A stretch of DNA of 64,000 nucleotides from Salvia splendens (GCF_004379255.2 NC_056049.1:13128063-13192062), one strand, 5' to 3'; positions 23,239 through 35,530 are shown, counted from the first letter of the stretch. Numbers and translations: made by a program. Notes: generated from the sequence alone by a model not told the origin.

Positions 23239-24686
23239 TGAAGGGGTTGGCAGCGGAAGCGTGCGTTACATATCCGATTGCATGAATTTGATCTATTTAG
23301 CAGATTATTTAGACAAATTTTATTCGCGCAATTTTCACATGTATCATGCTCATAACATCAATTAAAACATGCTTTAGCATATAAAATCCCTAAAACATGC
23401 TTACTACGGAATTAGCCAATTTACCTCGTTGATTCAATCAAGAATCGATGATGGCTCGCTCCGTCTCCACGTGAAGATCTTCAATACAATACCTTAGATC
23501 TTCTGATTGGTGTCCCGGACTATACGCCGATATTTGTGTGGGCAAATCTCACCAACGTATTAGGACTTGAATAACGAAGACAGAACTCAGGTCACGGAGG
23601 AAGGAAATTTTCGATTTCTCTCTCTCAAAGGAGTGGATGAAAATTTGTGAGTGGAAAAAGGTGTGTTTTCTGTCTCCTTTATTCTCCTATTTATATAAGT
23701 CACATATTGGGCCCAGGCAGGGATCTAAGGAAGAATTTGGATCAGGCCTCACCCAATTAGCTTTTTACTAATTAAATTGAACCCACAATTTAATATAAGC
23801 TTATATTGGAATATTACAAGCAGCCACTACAGAAGTAATATTGCACTGCCTTTCCAAATCCGAAATTACAAGTATTCCGGGTTTCCTTTATTTGCGTTCA
23901 ATTTATTTCCCGTGCTTAAGATAGAAACATCCATTAATTAATTATTGTCTACTATGGACTTAATTAATTAACATATTTTATTCTCCAAGAGTGGACTTAG
24001 CAATAAACTCTTATTTATTATTCATAGAGTAATTAAACTCCAACTAGCTAGGTTCCGAATAATAAAACCTTGTTTCGAGCTCCTCTTGTGGATGTTATCA
24101 AACGAGACTCTCCTCGCGCACGTTTCAACATAATAGCAATCCTAGCACCTCTAGATAATGATCACCACTACCTAATATACCTGGATCGTTGGGTAACGAA
24201 AAATCCGCACCTTTGGTAAGTCAAAGTAGTGGAAACTCAATATCGTATGCTCAATGCTAACGTACATTGATTAAGAAATTAATTATCAAGATATCGTCTT
24301 TCAGTAGATAGCATAAAGACTCGTCTTACTATACCACACCAACGTCATCTTATTTCAATAAGGCTTAGAAATAATCGGACTGACATTGCAACCTTTCGCG
24401 ATAGGTAGTCTAGGCCTATCTAGGTTGTGAAATTCTTATTTTTCTTTGTTTAGAACTGACCGTGTTACCTTAAATTGGACGACGCCCACAACCGGTCTAC
24501 TAAAACAAAGACTTAGACTTTGTTACGTTTGCTTATACATTTAAATATGCAATAAACAACCTTTAAATGTAAAACATAACAACATTATGACAAAAATAAT
24601 CTGTTGCATTTATTGAAAAATAACCATTAGAGTTTTACAGCATGCAATCACTCGAAATGTGATTTCTAGTATACAAAACCCTAAAA
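23239..24686 (-). repeat. C2 3' LTR (1448 bp)
   Basis: Element strand runs TTTTAGGG (normally TGTTAGGG; first G mutated) to CCAACCCCTTCA. It lacks about 18 bp that the 5' LTR has near 36622. TATAAATAG is at 23687-23695 in reverse complement. Confidence 0.92.
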
Positions 24687-24757
24687 ATCTCCCACTTATA
24701 CTCAAAACAGATTTCGAGTATACAAAATGGTAGTGCACACGTCTAAATTTCTCCTAC

Positions 24758-26128
24758 TTATACTGAAAGCGAGTTGAGGTCTTGAATGAGTCGAACTCTC
24801 ATCCCTTCAACGTGGCAGTCGAACGGTTTCACCGCCAAAGCCTTTGTAAAAGGATCTGCCAGGTTGTTCTCTGACGCAATCTTGACCACTTTTATGTCTC
24901 CTCTCTGCACTATATCTCTAATGATATGATACTTCCACTCTATGTGTTTGCTCGCTTTGTGAGCTCTTGGTTCTTTCGACTTTGCTACAGCACCAGAATT
25001 GTCACAATAAATGGTGATGCTCTTGGGCAGATTCGAAACCACACCTAAATCCATAAGGAAGTTCTTGAACCATACAGCCTCTTTTGCAGCCTCCGAAGCG
25101 GCCACATACTCGGCTTCCATGGTCGAGTCCGTGATGCATTTCTGCTTCACACTCTTCCAAATTACGGTTCCACCTCCTGAGGTGAACAAATATCCTGAAG
25201 TAGATTTTCTCGAGTCCTGATCAGCTTGAAAGTCTGAGTCAGTATATCCCAAAGGACAGAGCTCAGCTGCATTGTAAACTAGAGCATAGTCCTTAGTCCG
25301 TTTAAGGTACTTGAGTATGTTCTTTATGGCAGTCCAATGTCCTTGGCTCGGATTCGACTGATATCTTGCCACCATGCCAACAGCAAAGCAAATATCAGGT
25401 GTAGTACAAAGCATAGCATACATGAGACTTCCAACTGCCGAAGCATATGGAATCCTTCTCATTTCTTGTATCTCAGACGGCGTTTTAGGGCACATCTCTT
25501 GAGATAAATGGATGCCATGTCTAAAAGGTAAGAAACCTTTCTTGGCATCCTGCATGCTAAAACGACTAAGTACTGTTTCGATGTAAGATTCTTGAGATAA
25601 GCACAACATCTTCTTCTCTCGATTCCGAAGAACCTTGATCCTGAGGATGTGTTTTGCGTCTCCTGTATCCTTCATCTCGAACTGGTTTGATAACCATGTT
25701 CGAACTGATGACAACATCTTTTTATTGTTTCCAATTAGAAGAATGTCATCTACATATAAAACTAAGAACACTACATTCCCCTTATCAATTTTCTTATACT
25801 CGCAGCTTTCACTTGGGTACTTTTCGAATCTAAACTTGCAAACAGTTTGATCGAAACATTGGTTCCACGATCTAGATGCTTGCTTGAGGCCATAAATGGC
25901 CTTCTTAAGCTTCCAAATCATGTGTTCTTTGCCCTTTTTGGCATATCCTTCGGGTTGTTCCATGTAGATGGTCTCCTCAAGACTGCCGTTTAGAAATGCA
26001 GTCTTAACGTCCATCTGCCATACATCCCAATCCATATAAGCTGCAATAGACAACAGTATCCGGATCGATTTGAGCATGGCCACTGGGGAGAAGGTCTCAT
26101 CATAATTGATGCCTTCCTTTTGGGTATA
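24758..26128 (-). pseudogene. C2 reverse transcriptase C-terminal part and RNase H
   Basis: From the G2 insertion point the minus strand reads DYDETFSPVAMLKSIRILLS, then the RT blocks DVKTAFLNGSLEE, YGLKQASRSWNQ and the catalytic YVDDILLIGN, then RNase H with YTDSDFQADQDSRKSTSG, STMEAEYVAASEAAKEAVW and YCDNSGAVAKSK, ending LIQDLNSLSV at 24758. This stretch is open and keeps all RT and RNase H residues I can check, unlike C1 (YVDN) and C3 (AKYVA). It cannot be translated from its own gag start because of G2 and upstream stops. Confidence 0.93.
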
Positions 26129-27625
26129 TGAAGAGGTAACGTGGTGCGTAGGTGTCGTTCAAGTGAGGATATATCCTACTGGCAGGATAAAGATCCTAAC
26201 TAAGCCTAGACCTCGTCTTCAAAGATTCCTCAACCCACTTCTACTGATCAGTATAGTGGAGGTAAGGGTCGAATCCCACAGAGATGGTGCGTTTAAACTA
26301 CTGCGGTGATATTTTGGAGGGTTGGTTAGCTACCACGCTCGGGTTGAGTTTCTACCTAGGCGAGTAATTAAAGGGTGGCGTCCTACTGACTAGGATGGGG
26401 GAGCAGATCATGGAATGCAACTGTGTACGTGGAAATGAGGGGACATGGTGTAACAGAAATTGTTTGGAAAGGACGGTATTTCTATTTTTGGCTAAACAGA
26501 ATATTCAGAGTGTAGTGGAGGTAGTGGTGACTAGGCTGACAGATCTGCAGGTACAACCAGAGGTGAAGGACAAAAGAAAGCAAAAGTAAATAAAAGTAAG
26601 GTGGTCCCCAATCTGGATGTAGACATCGTCTTCTCCAACAACACAAATTAAACTCAGATAACAATTCCAGATCCAACCCGGCAAACGCAGATTAACAACT
26701 CGCGAACACAGATCTAAAACTAAGAAATCAAATCTGAAATCAAACGCTGAAACTGGACTTCTGCATGCTGGTCAACATGAAAGATCGATTCAGAAAATAA
26801 AACGAAGCCTTGCATGCAACGATCTACTTCCAGATCAAACAGTACTTGTTTACCTATCCTAAAGAAATTTGTTACGTAACAGAATTTAGAGATTTAGCAC
26901 TTAAAACACCGAGAAACCTTAGATCTAAGCTAACTAGACAAGGAAAGAAAAGAACACTACAATGAACGAAACGGAAATCAACTTCATAGCATTAACACGT
27001 TCGGATATCCAAAGCAAGCATTTCAAAACAACAAAATCCCAAAATGTAACAGAAATCCAACGTAAAGACGGAGAACTAATTAAACTACGAAAGCAATTTA
27101 AAAATTGTTTGCCACTCCGGGCGATAAAATCTCTGACTGGAACTACGATCTAGCTAACTGGAACGGACGATGACTGGAACTCGGGAACATTCTGAACGTC
27201 AGGTGATCATGGCTCGGCGAGGCAAGAAGTGGGACACGGCTGAAAGACTGAAATTACCGAGAGAACTCTCTACCTAAAGATGATGGTGAATTGAAGTCTA
27301 TCCAAGGCTCCTTCTCTCTCCAACTTGGCTACCTTTTATAGGGAGGCGACCCTTGATTTTAGGGTAAATCCTCGCTGCAATTTGACTTCTTTGCCCTTAA
27401 TTGTGGGTAATCCGTCCCAGCTATCCGTCTTCTTCATCTCAAGCCGTTTTAGCACGTATACGGATCAGTATGAGACCATGCTGGCGCTTTTTCTACCCGA
27501 ACACTCCGGAACTTCCCTACTGGCCAGAACACTTATCCTGCACACTTTGAGCAACTGCTTTGCAAATATAATCATTTAAACCTGTAATACTGACCAGTAA
27601 CCGAGGCCTAGAATACGACTTATCA
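26129..27625 (-). repeat. G2 3' LTR (left, 1497 bp)
   Basis: Element strand begins TGATAAGTCG after the polypurine-type tract and ends CCTCTTCA. It is similar to the G1 LTR in its U3 and in blocks such as AAGGGTCGAATCCCACAGAG, and carries TATAAAAGG in reverse at 27332-27340. Palindromes TACTGATCAGTA (26242-26253) and TACTGACCAGTA (27588-27599) are present. Confidence 0.88.
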
Positions 27626-29445
27626 AACTGCTCACACTTACCACATGCTTGCCCTCAAGCGTGAAGAACAAACAAAAAGCAATAAGTCGCATTCTAGCCT
27701 GGTTACTTCCCTGCCCGACTCTACCTAAAACTGGACTCTAGACTACAACGACGAAGAAGAAAGAAAACACAAACACAAACACAGAAACAAATAAAACACT
27801 AACAGATTGGGCTACATTTTCAACCATCCCTCCCCTCGGGATCAGGTGCAATCCGGCCTTAGACAGCCTTGAACTTCTGCCGCCCCCCCTTTTCTCTCCC
27901 AGTCAGTACATCTGCTTGTCAAGATCGCCCACACTCTCGGTCAACCACTAGGTTCACTCAGTCACTCGCACCTTACCAGGAACGTTAGGACTGAATTCTC
28001 TCATCATGCTCAACCACAATTGCTTTGGACTTGGATCCCACGTGCAGCTACTGAAGGACTTTAAGGCTTGTAACGGGGCTGTTGGGTTGTAGTGTTTTGG
28101 GTAGATGTTCCTAAGGCTCTAAGGTTCAAAAACTTCTATTTAATTTACGAAGGGGGATTGTGTGCATCAGGCTTCTGATCAGTTGCTTTTCTTAGCTGGT
28201 GCTTCTGGCTTGAGTTTCCAACTGGTTAGTAGGCTTCTTGTGGCTTCGCCACCCTTATTCCTTCATTTTTTTTGTGTGGTCAAATCTCTGACCATTTTCT
28301 TCTTTTCTTTCTTTCTTCCTCTTTTTTTTTCCGTGGCTTCGCCACCCTTATCCCTTCTTTTTTTGGACCTGGAATGTCTCCCTGGTCGATTTTCTTCTAA
28401 CTTTCCTGCCCAGCTGGTTTCTGCTTTTTTCACACTTCTTCCTGGCCAGTAAGCTCCATTTGTTTCATGCCTTACACACAGTCCCAGGGGCTAGGGGTGT
28501 TTATCTGGGTATAAAAGGTTAAGAAAAAAGGGTTCTAAAGGTGGTGGTTTTTTTTTTTTTTTTTTATGGGGGGGGTTCCTACTGCCTTCAGTATTTGCTA
28601 CCCGTGATCACTTCACCCTACGCAAATTGTGGCAGCCTCTCTTTTCTTTAAGTGTATGTGGAAAGTGGTTCCACTTTAAGGCTTATAACTCACATTTTAG
28701 AGGGCTTTCGTGTTTGGCTCTAAGTGTGGGCTTTTCTCTCATACTCACATCATCTATACTGGTCAGGAGGTACTAAGGAGAGTGGTTTCGGTTTTCCAGC
28801 TTGTCTTATCTCCCTCAATTCCCCTCACCTCCAGCTCAGGACGGTTGAGTTTTAAGCCCAAATCAGCACAAAACATAAAAAAAACTAGACCTAAAAAACA
28901 CAAAACGAGCATAAACACAGAACACACATATATACATCATACTGGCCATTACGTCCCCCCTCCTACTTCACAAGTGTCTGCCCCAGATAAGGCTGTGAAG
29001 TGGAAAAAAAAAGTACTGGCCAGTATGGTAGACACACAGACAACAAAATAACAAACAAAAATAACAACTCAAACAGAAACTTCTCACACTTAGGTTATGG
29101 AATATGCTAAGTGGGAGAGGTTTGAACACCTAACAAAAACCAACAAACATAGACACACATATATACAAAACTCCTCACACTTAGGCCATGCATTGGACTA
29201 AGTGTGAGCCAACATGCGTACGAAACCAAAAACAAAAGAAACACAGAAATCATGCTCCCAAGAAACAAGCTCCTTACTTCTCACACTTAGACTATGTAAT
29301 AGGCTAAGTGTTAGAAGGGAGGTCTGCGCACAACACCGAAGAATTAAACTACCTAAACAACACCGAAACGCAATAAAACAGAATACGGAAACAACAGAAA
29401 AAAAACGAAAACTAAAAGAAAAACTAACTTGTCGGTATGGGGGGT
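27626..29445 (-). other. G2 internal noncoding region
   Basis: Homologous to G1 12399-14187. It contains the primer for plus-strand synthesis next to the left LTR, two GTGGCTTCGCCAC stems (28240-28252 and 28333-28345), T and C runs, the perfect palindrome TACTGGCCAGTA (29014-29025), and the three-hairpin array (29079-29317). No ORF with a recognisable domain occurs. Confidence 0.8.
29079..29317. repeat. Three serial hairpins in G2 (CTTCTCACACTTAG arms)
   Basis: Inverted repeats lie at 29079-29119, 29171-29209 and 29276-29317. They correspond one-to-one to the G1 hairpins at 13836-14060, with arms kept and loops changed. Confidence 0.75.
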
Positions 29446-29796
29446 CTATCGATGTCGCCTGCTCCTCCGCGGAGCAGGTGGTGCAGGTTGTTCCTTCGGT
29501 GGGTCTGTCTCCATTCCAGTCTGGTCCTCCTCATCGTTCTTCGTCGCCGGCTCATCGGCTCTTGCCGGCACCTCGGCGTTCGCTGTCTCTTGCTCATCTG
29601 CTACTCCGGTTTCTTGGATATGTGGTTCATCAGTCCGGCCACCATGGCCACTCGGTCCTGCAGCTTGCTCCTTCCTCAGGCTGGTTACTTCCTCCAATAT
29701 GTCATCGATCACGGACGCCATCCTGTTCATCTCCGTCAGCATGCGATGGTTCTCCTCTCCTAGATCCGTCACAATTGTCCCCGGCAACGGCGCCAT
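29446..29796 (-). CDS. G2 chimeric ORF starting inside the primer-binding site (116 aa)
   Basis: The start codon overlaps the tRNA-Asp primer site: the element strand reads ATGGCGCCGTTGCCGGGG, giving the N-terminus MAPLPG. The rest (DLGEENHRMLTEMNRMASVI...PAPPAPRRSRRHR) matches the C-terminus of the G1 extra ORF, including the coiled-coil-like stretch, an acidic Pro/Glu-rich middle and the basic end. A deletion joining the primer site to the extra ORF created it. It is open from start to stop, whereas the G1 homologue is broken. Whether it is translated is unknown. It could be a bystander of the deletion, or a retained product that helps the element in trans. Confidence 0.6.
   Translation of the reverse strand: MAPLPGTIVTDLGEENHRMLTEMNRMASVIDDILEEVTSLRKEQAAGPSGHGGRTDEPHIQETGVADEQETANAEVPARADEPATKNDEEDQTGMETDPPKEQPAPPAPRRSRRHR
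29779..29795 (-). promoter_or_regulatory. tRNA-Asp primer-binding site of G2
   Basis: Plus strand CCCCGGCAACGGCGCCA equals the 3' end of plant tRNA-Asp including CCA. It lies two bases from the LTR end at 29798. Confidence 0.88.
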
Positions 29797-29797
29797 T

Positions 29798-31377
29798 TGA
29801 TAGGAGGAGAAGATGAGACTATGACTCTGTGTGTGTGTGTCAACTGGCCAGGAGGGTACCTAGACCTAGCTGTGTCGTTGGGTCTGTGTCTATCTTCCCT
29901 ATCAACAAAAAAAATACCTCAACCCACTTCTACTGGCTAGTATAGTGGAGTAAGGGTCGAATCCCACAGAGATGGATGTAGGCGAGATACACTTGCGATG
30001 ACATTCTGGGAGCGGTTGGTTAGCTACCACGCTTTTTTGGGGTTGAGTTTTACCTAGTCAGAAAATGAAATGGAACCTATACCCCTCCTGACCAGTAGGT
30101 CAGGGTGGGCTCTAAATGCTGCGTGCTAAGAGAAATTAAAGTGCGTGTGTAAATTAGGGTACGAGTGTGTATGTGAGAAGCTACTAGACAAAACTTACTA
30201 AAAATGGCTAGACAAAAGGTAAAGAGAATCAAAGAACATGCTGGCAGACTGCCTCCTGGGTGTGCAGAAAAGCTGAAAAATTGCAAGTACAAAAGCAAAA
30301 AGCAACAAAAGCAACACAAGTGGTCCCATTCTTTGATTGTGACATTATCTTCTTCACCAAGCTAAACAACAAGATCTAAAAAACTCCATTGATGAATGAT
30401 CAAGCTTGAAAATTCGTAAATGCAATATTTAACTTGAAATCGAGAACGAAAGCTAAGAAAACTGAGATCTACGCAAACTGGTCAGCGGGACAAGGTGACA
30501 GAAGCAAGCAGAAACGATTCTCATGCATTTTTGAGGACCTTAACCCGATTAAAGCTTGTAAACACTCTAAGAAAACCTTGATCTAACTAAGCAAAGCAGA
30601 TTCAAGCACTTAAACAACAAAAATCAACGTAAAACTACCAGATCTAGTTACTAGGCAGAAAGAAATAATAAGCAAGCTGAAACATAAAATAAAACCACAA
30701 TAAACTTCATTGCATTCAAGATTATCACCCAAAAGATGTTCCAACTAAGTAGCTACTGGAATCCAAGTCAAAGGCAAGCAAAAACAAGTACTTAAACTAA
30801 GAAATCTTAAAAACAAAGCAAGTAAAAGATTGTTTGGCTCATCGGAAACTGAAAATGGAGGAATTTCTGGAACTACGGCGGCTGGAATGAATCAGGCATG
30901 ATGCTCCTGGCCGGCAGGTGGCCGGAATCTTCAAGTCAGGCTGCTGGATTTAGATGGAACTAAGAGCTAATGGAGCTATTCTCCTCAAAAGTGATGATAA
31001 GTCCTAAGTAAAGTGGTGTGTAGATCCCTCCTTTTCTTTATGTTCAGCTCCTATTTATAGGGTGGCTTGCCCTAATTTCTAGGGCTTTCTCTTCATGTGG
31101 AATGACAATTTTGCCCTTCTTTAGATAGGTGATTATTCCAAGCAAGTCCTTCCTTCTCGTGTCCAGCTCTGTAGCATCCATCCTGACCAGTTTGCGTATT
31201 TTCTGCTCATACTGACCAGTTTGCACACTCTTCGCAGCTTTTTCACTCGAATTCCTTCTGAACCTTCCCTCCTGATTTAGTACTTCAACCTGCACACTTT
31301 AACAACTATTTTGCAGATATTATCCAATAAAGCACCTTATACTGACCAGTAACCAAGGCCTAGAATGCGACTTATCA
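29798..31377 (-). repeat. G2 5' LTR (right, 1580 bp)
   Basis: Element strand runs TGATAAGTCG...CCTATCA. It shares the family plan with the left LTR (ends, AAGGGTCGAATCCCACAGAG block, palindromes such as TACTGACCAGTA at 31340-31351), but much of the sequence differs by eye, notably the first 130 bp at 29798-29925, which has a GTGTGTGT run and no clear counterpart at 26129-26230. The TATA box reads TATAAATAG in reverse at 31051-31059. Confidence 0.85.
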
Positions 31378-31382
31378 GTATA

Positions 31383-33966
31383 CCCCTTGGCCACTAGTCT
31401 TGCTTTGAAGACTTTAACTCATCCATCGGGTCCACGTTTACGTTTATATATCCACTTGCTCCCAATGGCAGTACAGCCTTCGGGTAGGATGGACAAATCG
31501 TAGACGTCTTTGTCTATCATAGATTGTAGTTCTGAATCCATTGCTTTCACCCATTCGCAATGATCGACATCTGCCTGCGCCTCCGCAAAGTTCCAGGGAT
31601 CTAATACACTGTTGTCTGAGGAGTGATCCATAGATTCTCCCAAACCAATGTATCTGTCGGGCTCTTCCGAGACCCTCCCACTGCGGCGCGGCATTACAAT
31701 ATTTTGAGTAGGAGTTGAAGTTTCGGGAATTGTTTGTACACTTGGTACTTGTTCTTGGTTAATGGAACTTGTGACAGAAGTTAGCTCATCAAGAGCCACT
31801 TCACTGCTGGGTTTATGATTCATTACATAGTCTTCCTCTAAAAATGTCGCGTGAGTACTCACAATGACTTTCTTGTCTCGGAGGCTAAAGAATTCATAGC
31901 CTTTCGTCCCTCTAGGGTACCCTATAAACAAACATACTGCCGTCCTTGATCCTAGCTTAGTTGGATCCTTTTCCAATACATGAGCGGGCAACCCCAAACC
32001 TTGAGATGTGCTAGATTGGGCTTACGCCCAGTCCACAACTCATATGGAGTTTTAGGTACGGATTTTGATGGTGAATTGTCTAAAATGTGACTTGCAGAAA
32101 GCAAGGCATGTCCCCAAAACGAAATAGGTAACCGTGCAAAACTCATCATCGAACGGACCATGTTTAACAAGGTCCTATTCCTTCTTTCAGCCACGCCGTT
32201 CTGCTGGGGCGTGCCCGGCGCAGTCAGTTGGGATTCAATTCCCGACTCCGATAAGTAGTCCAAAAATTCGGCACTGAGGTATTCGCCTCCACGATCAGAT
32301 CGTAGGCATTTGATATTCTTTCCATGATACTTCTCCACAAGAGTCTTAAAGTCTTTAAACTTGTCAAAAGACTCTGACGTGTGACGCATCAAATAGACAT
32401 ATCCAATTTTCGAGAAGTCATCAATAAATGTGATGAAGTATCGAAAACCACCTCTTGCCTCAGTAGACATTGGTCTACATACATCGGAATGAACGAGTTC
32501 AAGTACTTCCTTGGCCCTATTGCCCTTAGCCTTAAAAGTCTTGGTCATCTTGCCTTCTAAGCATGACTCACACTTATGAAAAGGTTCATCCTTAGACCTT
32601 TGATAAGATCTTGTTGAACAAGAGAATGGATCCTCATTTCATTGGCATGACCAAGTCTAAGGTGCCACAAGTACGTTTCGTTCATTGAACTTGAAGGTTC
32701 CTTTCGTTTCATTGAAATTTTCGATGATGTATTGAGTTCTGATTTGCGATTATTAAACTGTGTAGAAGTGATTGTGTACAGATTGTTTTCCATGATACCA
32801 CGACAGATATAAGAACCATCTTTCTTAATAACGCAGTTGTCTTTAAAAGAAATCGAATATCCATCATAAACCAATTTAGAAACTGAAATTAAATTTCTTC
32901 TAAAAGAAGGTATCAACAAAACATTCTTCAAAATCAGAAATCTATCACTACTAAAATGCAAATAAAGGTCTCCCACTGCAATGGCTGCCACTTTGGTAGC
33001 GTCGCCCAGCTGGACTTCGATCTCGCGATCATGTACCCGTCTTGTCACCTGCATTAAGTCAGGATCTAAACAAATATGATCAGTGGCTCCTGTGTCAATA
33101 ACCCAAGTGCAGATTGATGTCGAAGTCAAACAAGACTCGACTACTAGAGCTTGGTGCATACCTGTAGCCTTGCCCCGTTTAGGATAGTCTGGCTTCCAAT
33201 GCCCCTTCTCTCCACACTTGAAACACTTCCCCGTGGGCTTCTTGTTAGCCCTCTTCTTTTTCTTTCCCTTAGCTATCTTGGTCGGTCCTGAGTTCGGTGC
33301 CTGCCTTTTTCCTTTGCTAGGCTTTAAGCCAGAGGAACGAGGCGCCAAAATCATCATGGCCGCCTTAGTCTGGACCATAAGGTCCTCTGCCGACTGAAGT
33401 TCAGTCAACAGCTCTGCCAAGGTGTAATTCCTTTTGTTCATCTCGAAGTTGAGCTTGAACTGTTGGAAGCTAAGGGGAAGACTTTGAAGGATGATAGTCA
33501 CCTGGGACTCGGGATCGATGATCCCTCCCAAGACCTCAATTGGATTGAGGTGGCCCATCATCTCGAGGACGTGATCCCTCACAGATGAGCCTTCCTTCAT
33601 TGTCTTCGACATGATACTCCGAAAGGCTTGAGATTTAGCCGTTCGATTCTGAGTACCAAAAAGATTTTTGAGATTCTACATAATCTCGGCGGCTGTTTTC
33701 ATGGCTGAATGCTGATGCTTGAGTACCGAAGACATAGAAGCCAACATGTAGCACTTAGCCATCCTATTCGCCTTATGCCACCGTCTGTGTGCATCTCTGA
33801 CTCCTGCCGCAGCGTTAGCCGGCGGCACTGGAGGTCGCGGGGTGGTGAGCACAAAGATGTACTCATCTGTTGTGAGAACGATGTCCAAATTTTGTTTTCA
33901 TTCTATGTAATTTTGGCCCTCGAGTTTATTTTCTTTGAGAATTGCGGAAAGAGGATTAAACGACAT
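31383..33966 (-). pseudogene. C2 gag, protease and integrase (5' half of gag-pol)
   Basis: The start at 33966 matches the C3 gag start (MSFNPLSAILKENKLEG). Gag holds the UBN2-type copia gag region and a CX2CX4HX4C knuckle (CFKCGEKGHWKPDYP) in which the last cysteine is tyrosine. Protease has VIDTGATDHIC. Integrase has HLRLGHANE, HSDVCRPMS, RSDRGGEYL and QQNGVAERRN, keeping D, D and E. Breaks: TGG to TGA near 33898, CAG to TAG near 33675, frameshifts near 32580 and 31960, and CGA to TGA at 31417-31419. Reading ends at the G2 insertion. The product would have been a single gag-pol polyprotein cleaved by its own protease. Confidence 0.92.
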
Positions 33967-35515
33967 ATTGACGATTTGATTTGCACTGCAAAATTTTACT
34001 ATTGTCATAAACTTATGTAAGAAATTTGATTAGATTAACCGTAAAACTTTTCAAAATCTTACAACTGTAAAATTAAAATTTTGTACCCTCCAGAGGAAGT
34101 CAATATGCATTAATTCTTACAATTTTACTGGTCACAACACCGACGAATAGGCCAGAGACTACAGAGTGGCATGGCCGCTTAATGTTGCCTAAGCAAGACC
34201 ATCTCTTGAGCATTACAGAGTCTCATTTCTACAACACACTCCCATAACAATGCTCATGTTCTGCTAACAAGATCAAGCTATCTCATAAATCCTGTGTGAA
34301 CTTCTAAATCTCGTAGTTTCTTAGGATTATTATCCCCATAGAACAGGTGACGATAATATTGGAAACTACATTCTAGTTCATACTATTCATATTTGAGAAG
34401 TCCACCCTCATGAACTTGCTATTTTCTTAGGATTATTGTCCCCACAGAGCAGGTGGCGATAATATTAGAAAAAGGCTTCATAAATTGCAAACCAATTGAT
34501 GGAGACCATATACAAACGTTGAGTTCATAATTATAGCTTAGATATTTTAGGTTATGGTTTTACTTTAATTATCCTTAGCCTGGAGGCAGTTTAAGGCTTA
34601 ATTAAATTCTGTTGGTATTTAATCTACTGGATAATTAAATCTTTAGAAAAATCTTCCAAAAAGATTTTATTTCCATTAAATAATAATATTTTAATGATAT
34701 CTTTTAATAAAATAATAAAATAATCATTAAAATAATCCTTCATCGTTATCTCATCGCACGAGGTTCGCACTAACGATGAACGATGAAAATCCAACGAGCT
34801 CGTCGTCGGATCACGACGCATGAAGCGTCTCGGCCAGCAGCGCACGAGTGCGCACATGCTCTCGGCCGCCTGGCTAGACCACCGGCTCGTCGGTGTCTCG
34901 GCAGCTCTCAGCCAGCGAGACGCGCACAGGTGCCTCAGCTCTCGGCCAGCCGTTAAGTCCGTCTCGGTGTCGTGGCTCGTAGGGTCCCGTGACTCTCGGC
35001 CAGCAGCGCGCACGACTGCGGAGCTGCTCTCGGCCAGTTGCTATCGCCCGTCTCGTCCCTCCCGATCCTGGATTCTCCTCTCGTCTCGGCACACGTCGCG
35101 CCTTATGGCGCACACGTCTCGGCCTCGACTGGAGCTTCGTCTCGGGAAGCCTTCCGCCTAGGGTAGGCCTGGTGTCTCACGGTGTCTCGGTGGTTCTCGG
35201 ACGAACCACCACTCCGCGCCAATCACTGCCACGTCGACCTCGACCCAAGTTCCGTCTGGTGCGTGTGGTCTCGGCCGGCAGCGCGCACGAGCCCCCACTC
35301 GTTTGCGCGTCACCCCGTGATCACGGCTCCCAGCTCCCACTGTCTCGACATCCCACGTGGTGCGTTCGAGCAATTCAAGTTCTTTGATTCGATAGTTCTT
35401 GAGTTCATCATGCATAAAATTAAACAAAAACACCAAGAACATGCTTCGCGATCAAATAAAACATGCATACATGAATTTCGCGAAATTTAAATCCAAATAA
35501 TTAGAGCCAAAGACT
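33967..35515 (-). other. C2 leader with hairpin pair and GC-rich island
   Basis: This untranslated leader lies between primer site and gag. It contains two hairpin-bearing direct repeats (34318-34363 and 34423-34469), an AT-rich part (34500-34740) and a GC-rich island (34790-35350) dense in CTCGGCCAGCAGCGC-type repeats. An AT-rich block of about 460 bp found in C3 (about 58580-59030) is missing. A leader ORF is listed separately. Confidence 0.75.
35158..35415 (-). CDS. C2 leader ORF (85 aa, hypothetical)
   Basis: Starts MHDELKNYRIKELELLE about 115 bases inside the 5' LTR end and runs into the GC-rich island (RPRPHAPDGT, REPPRHRETPG). C3 has the same frame from 57852, with in-frame length differences and one TGA at 57978 where this copy has CGA. 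No domain is recognised. The N-terminal 20 codons lie outside the GC-rich part, so their conservation is not just a composition effect. It may equally be a chance ORF in conserved leader RNA. Confidence 0.3.
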   Translation of the reverse strand: MHDELKNYRIKELELLERTTWDVETVGAGSRDHGVTRKRVGARARCRPRPHAPDGTWVEVDVAVIGAEWWFVREPPRHRETPGLP

Positions 35516-35528
35516 GGCTTTGATACTA
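35516..35528 (-). promoter_or_regulatory. Initiator tRNA-Met primer site of C2 (mutated)
   Basis: Element strand TAGTATCAAAGCC differs from the C3 site TGGTATCAGAGCC at two G-to-A positions. It lies two bases inside the 5' LTR end. Confidence 0.8.
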
Positions 35529-35530
35529 AT

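Larger units (their letters stand above)
26129..31377 (-). mobile_element. G2, short non-autonomous Athila derivative inserted in C2 RT
   Basis: GTATA occurs at 26124-26128 and 31378-31382, a perfect 5-bp target duplication inside the copia codons KGYTQKEG. The element is LTR (26129-27625), internal region of 2.2 kb, LTR (29798-31377), with a tRNA-Asp primer site at 29779-29795. The internal region matches only the 3' part of G1 (about 12399-14530): the noncoding region with hairpins and the end of the extra ORF. Gag, protease, RT, RNase H and integrase are all absent, so it would depend on proteins from a G1-like partner. Its two LTRs are unexpectedly different from each other. Confidence 0.88.

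Noticed and set aside
29214..29816. 200-residue plus-strand ORF and overlapping plus-strand ORFs
   Set aside because: Antisense to the G2 chimeric ORF, which aligns with the G1 extra ORF on the minus strand.
34820..35387. ORFs of 79-132 residues in both orientations
   Set aside because: Composition-driven frames in the GC-rich C2 leader island.
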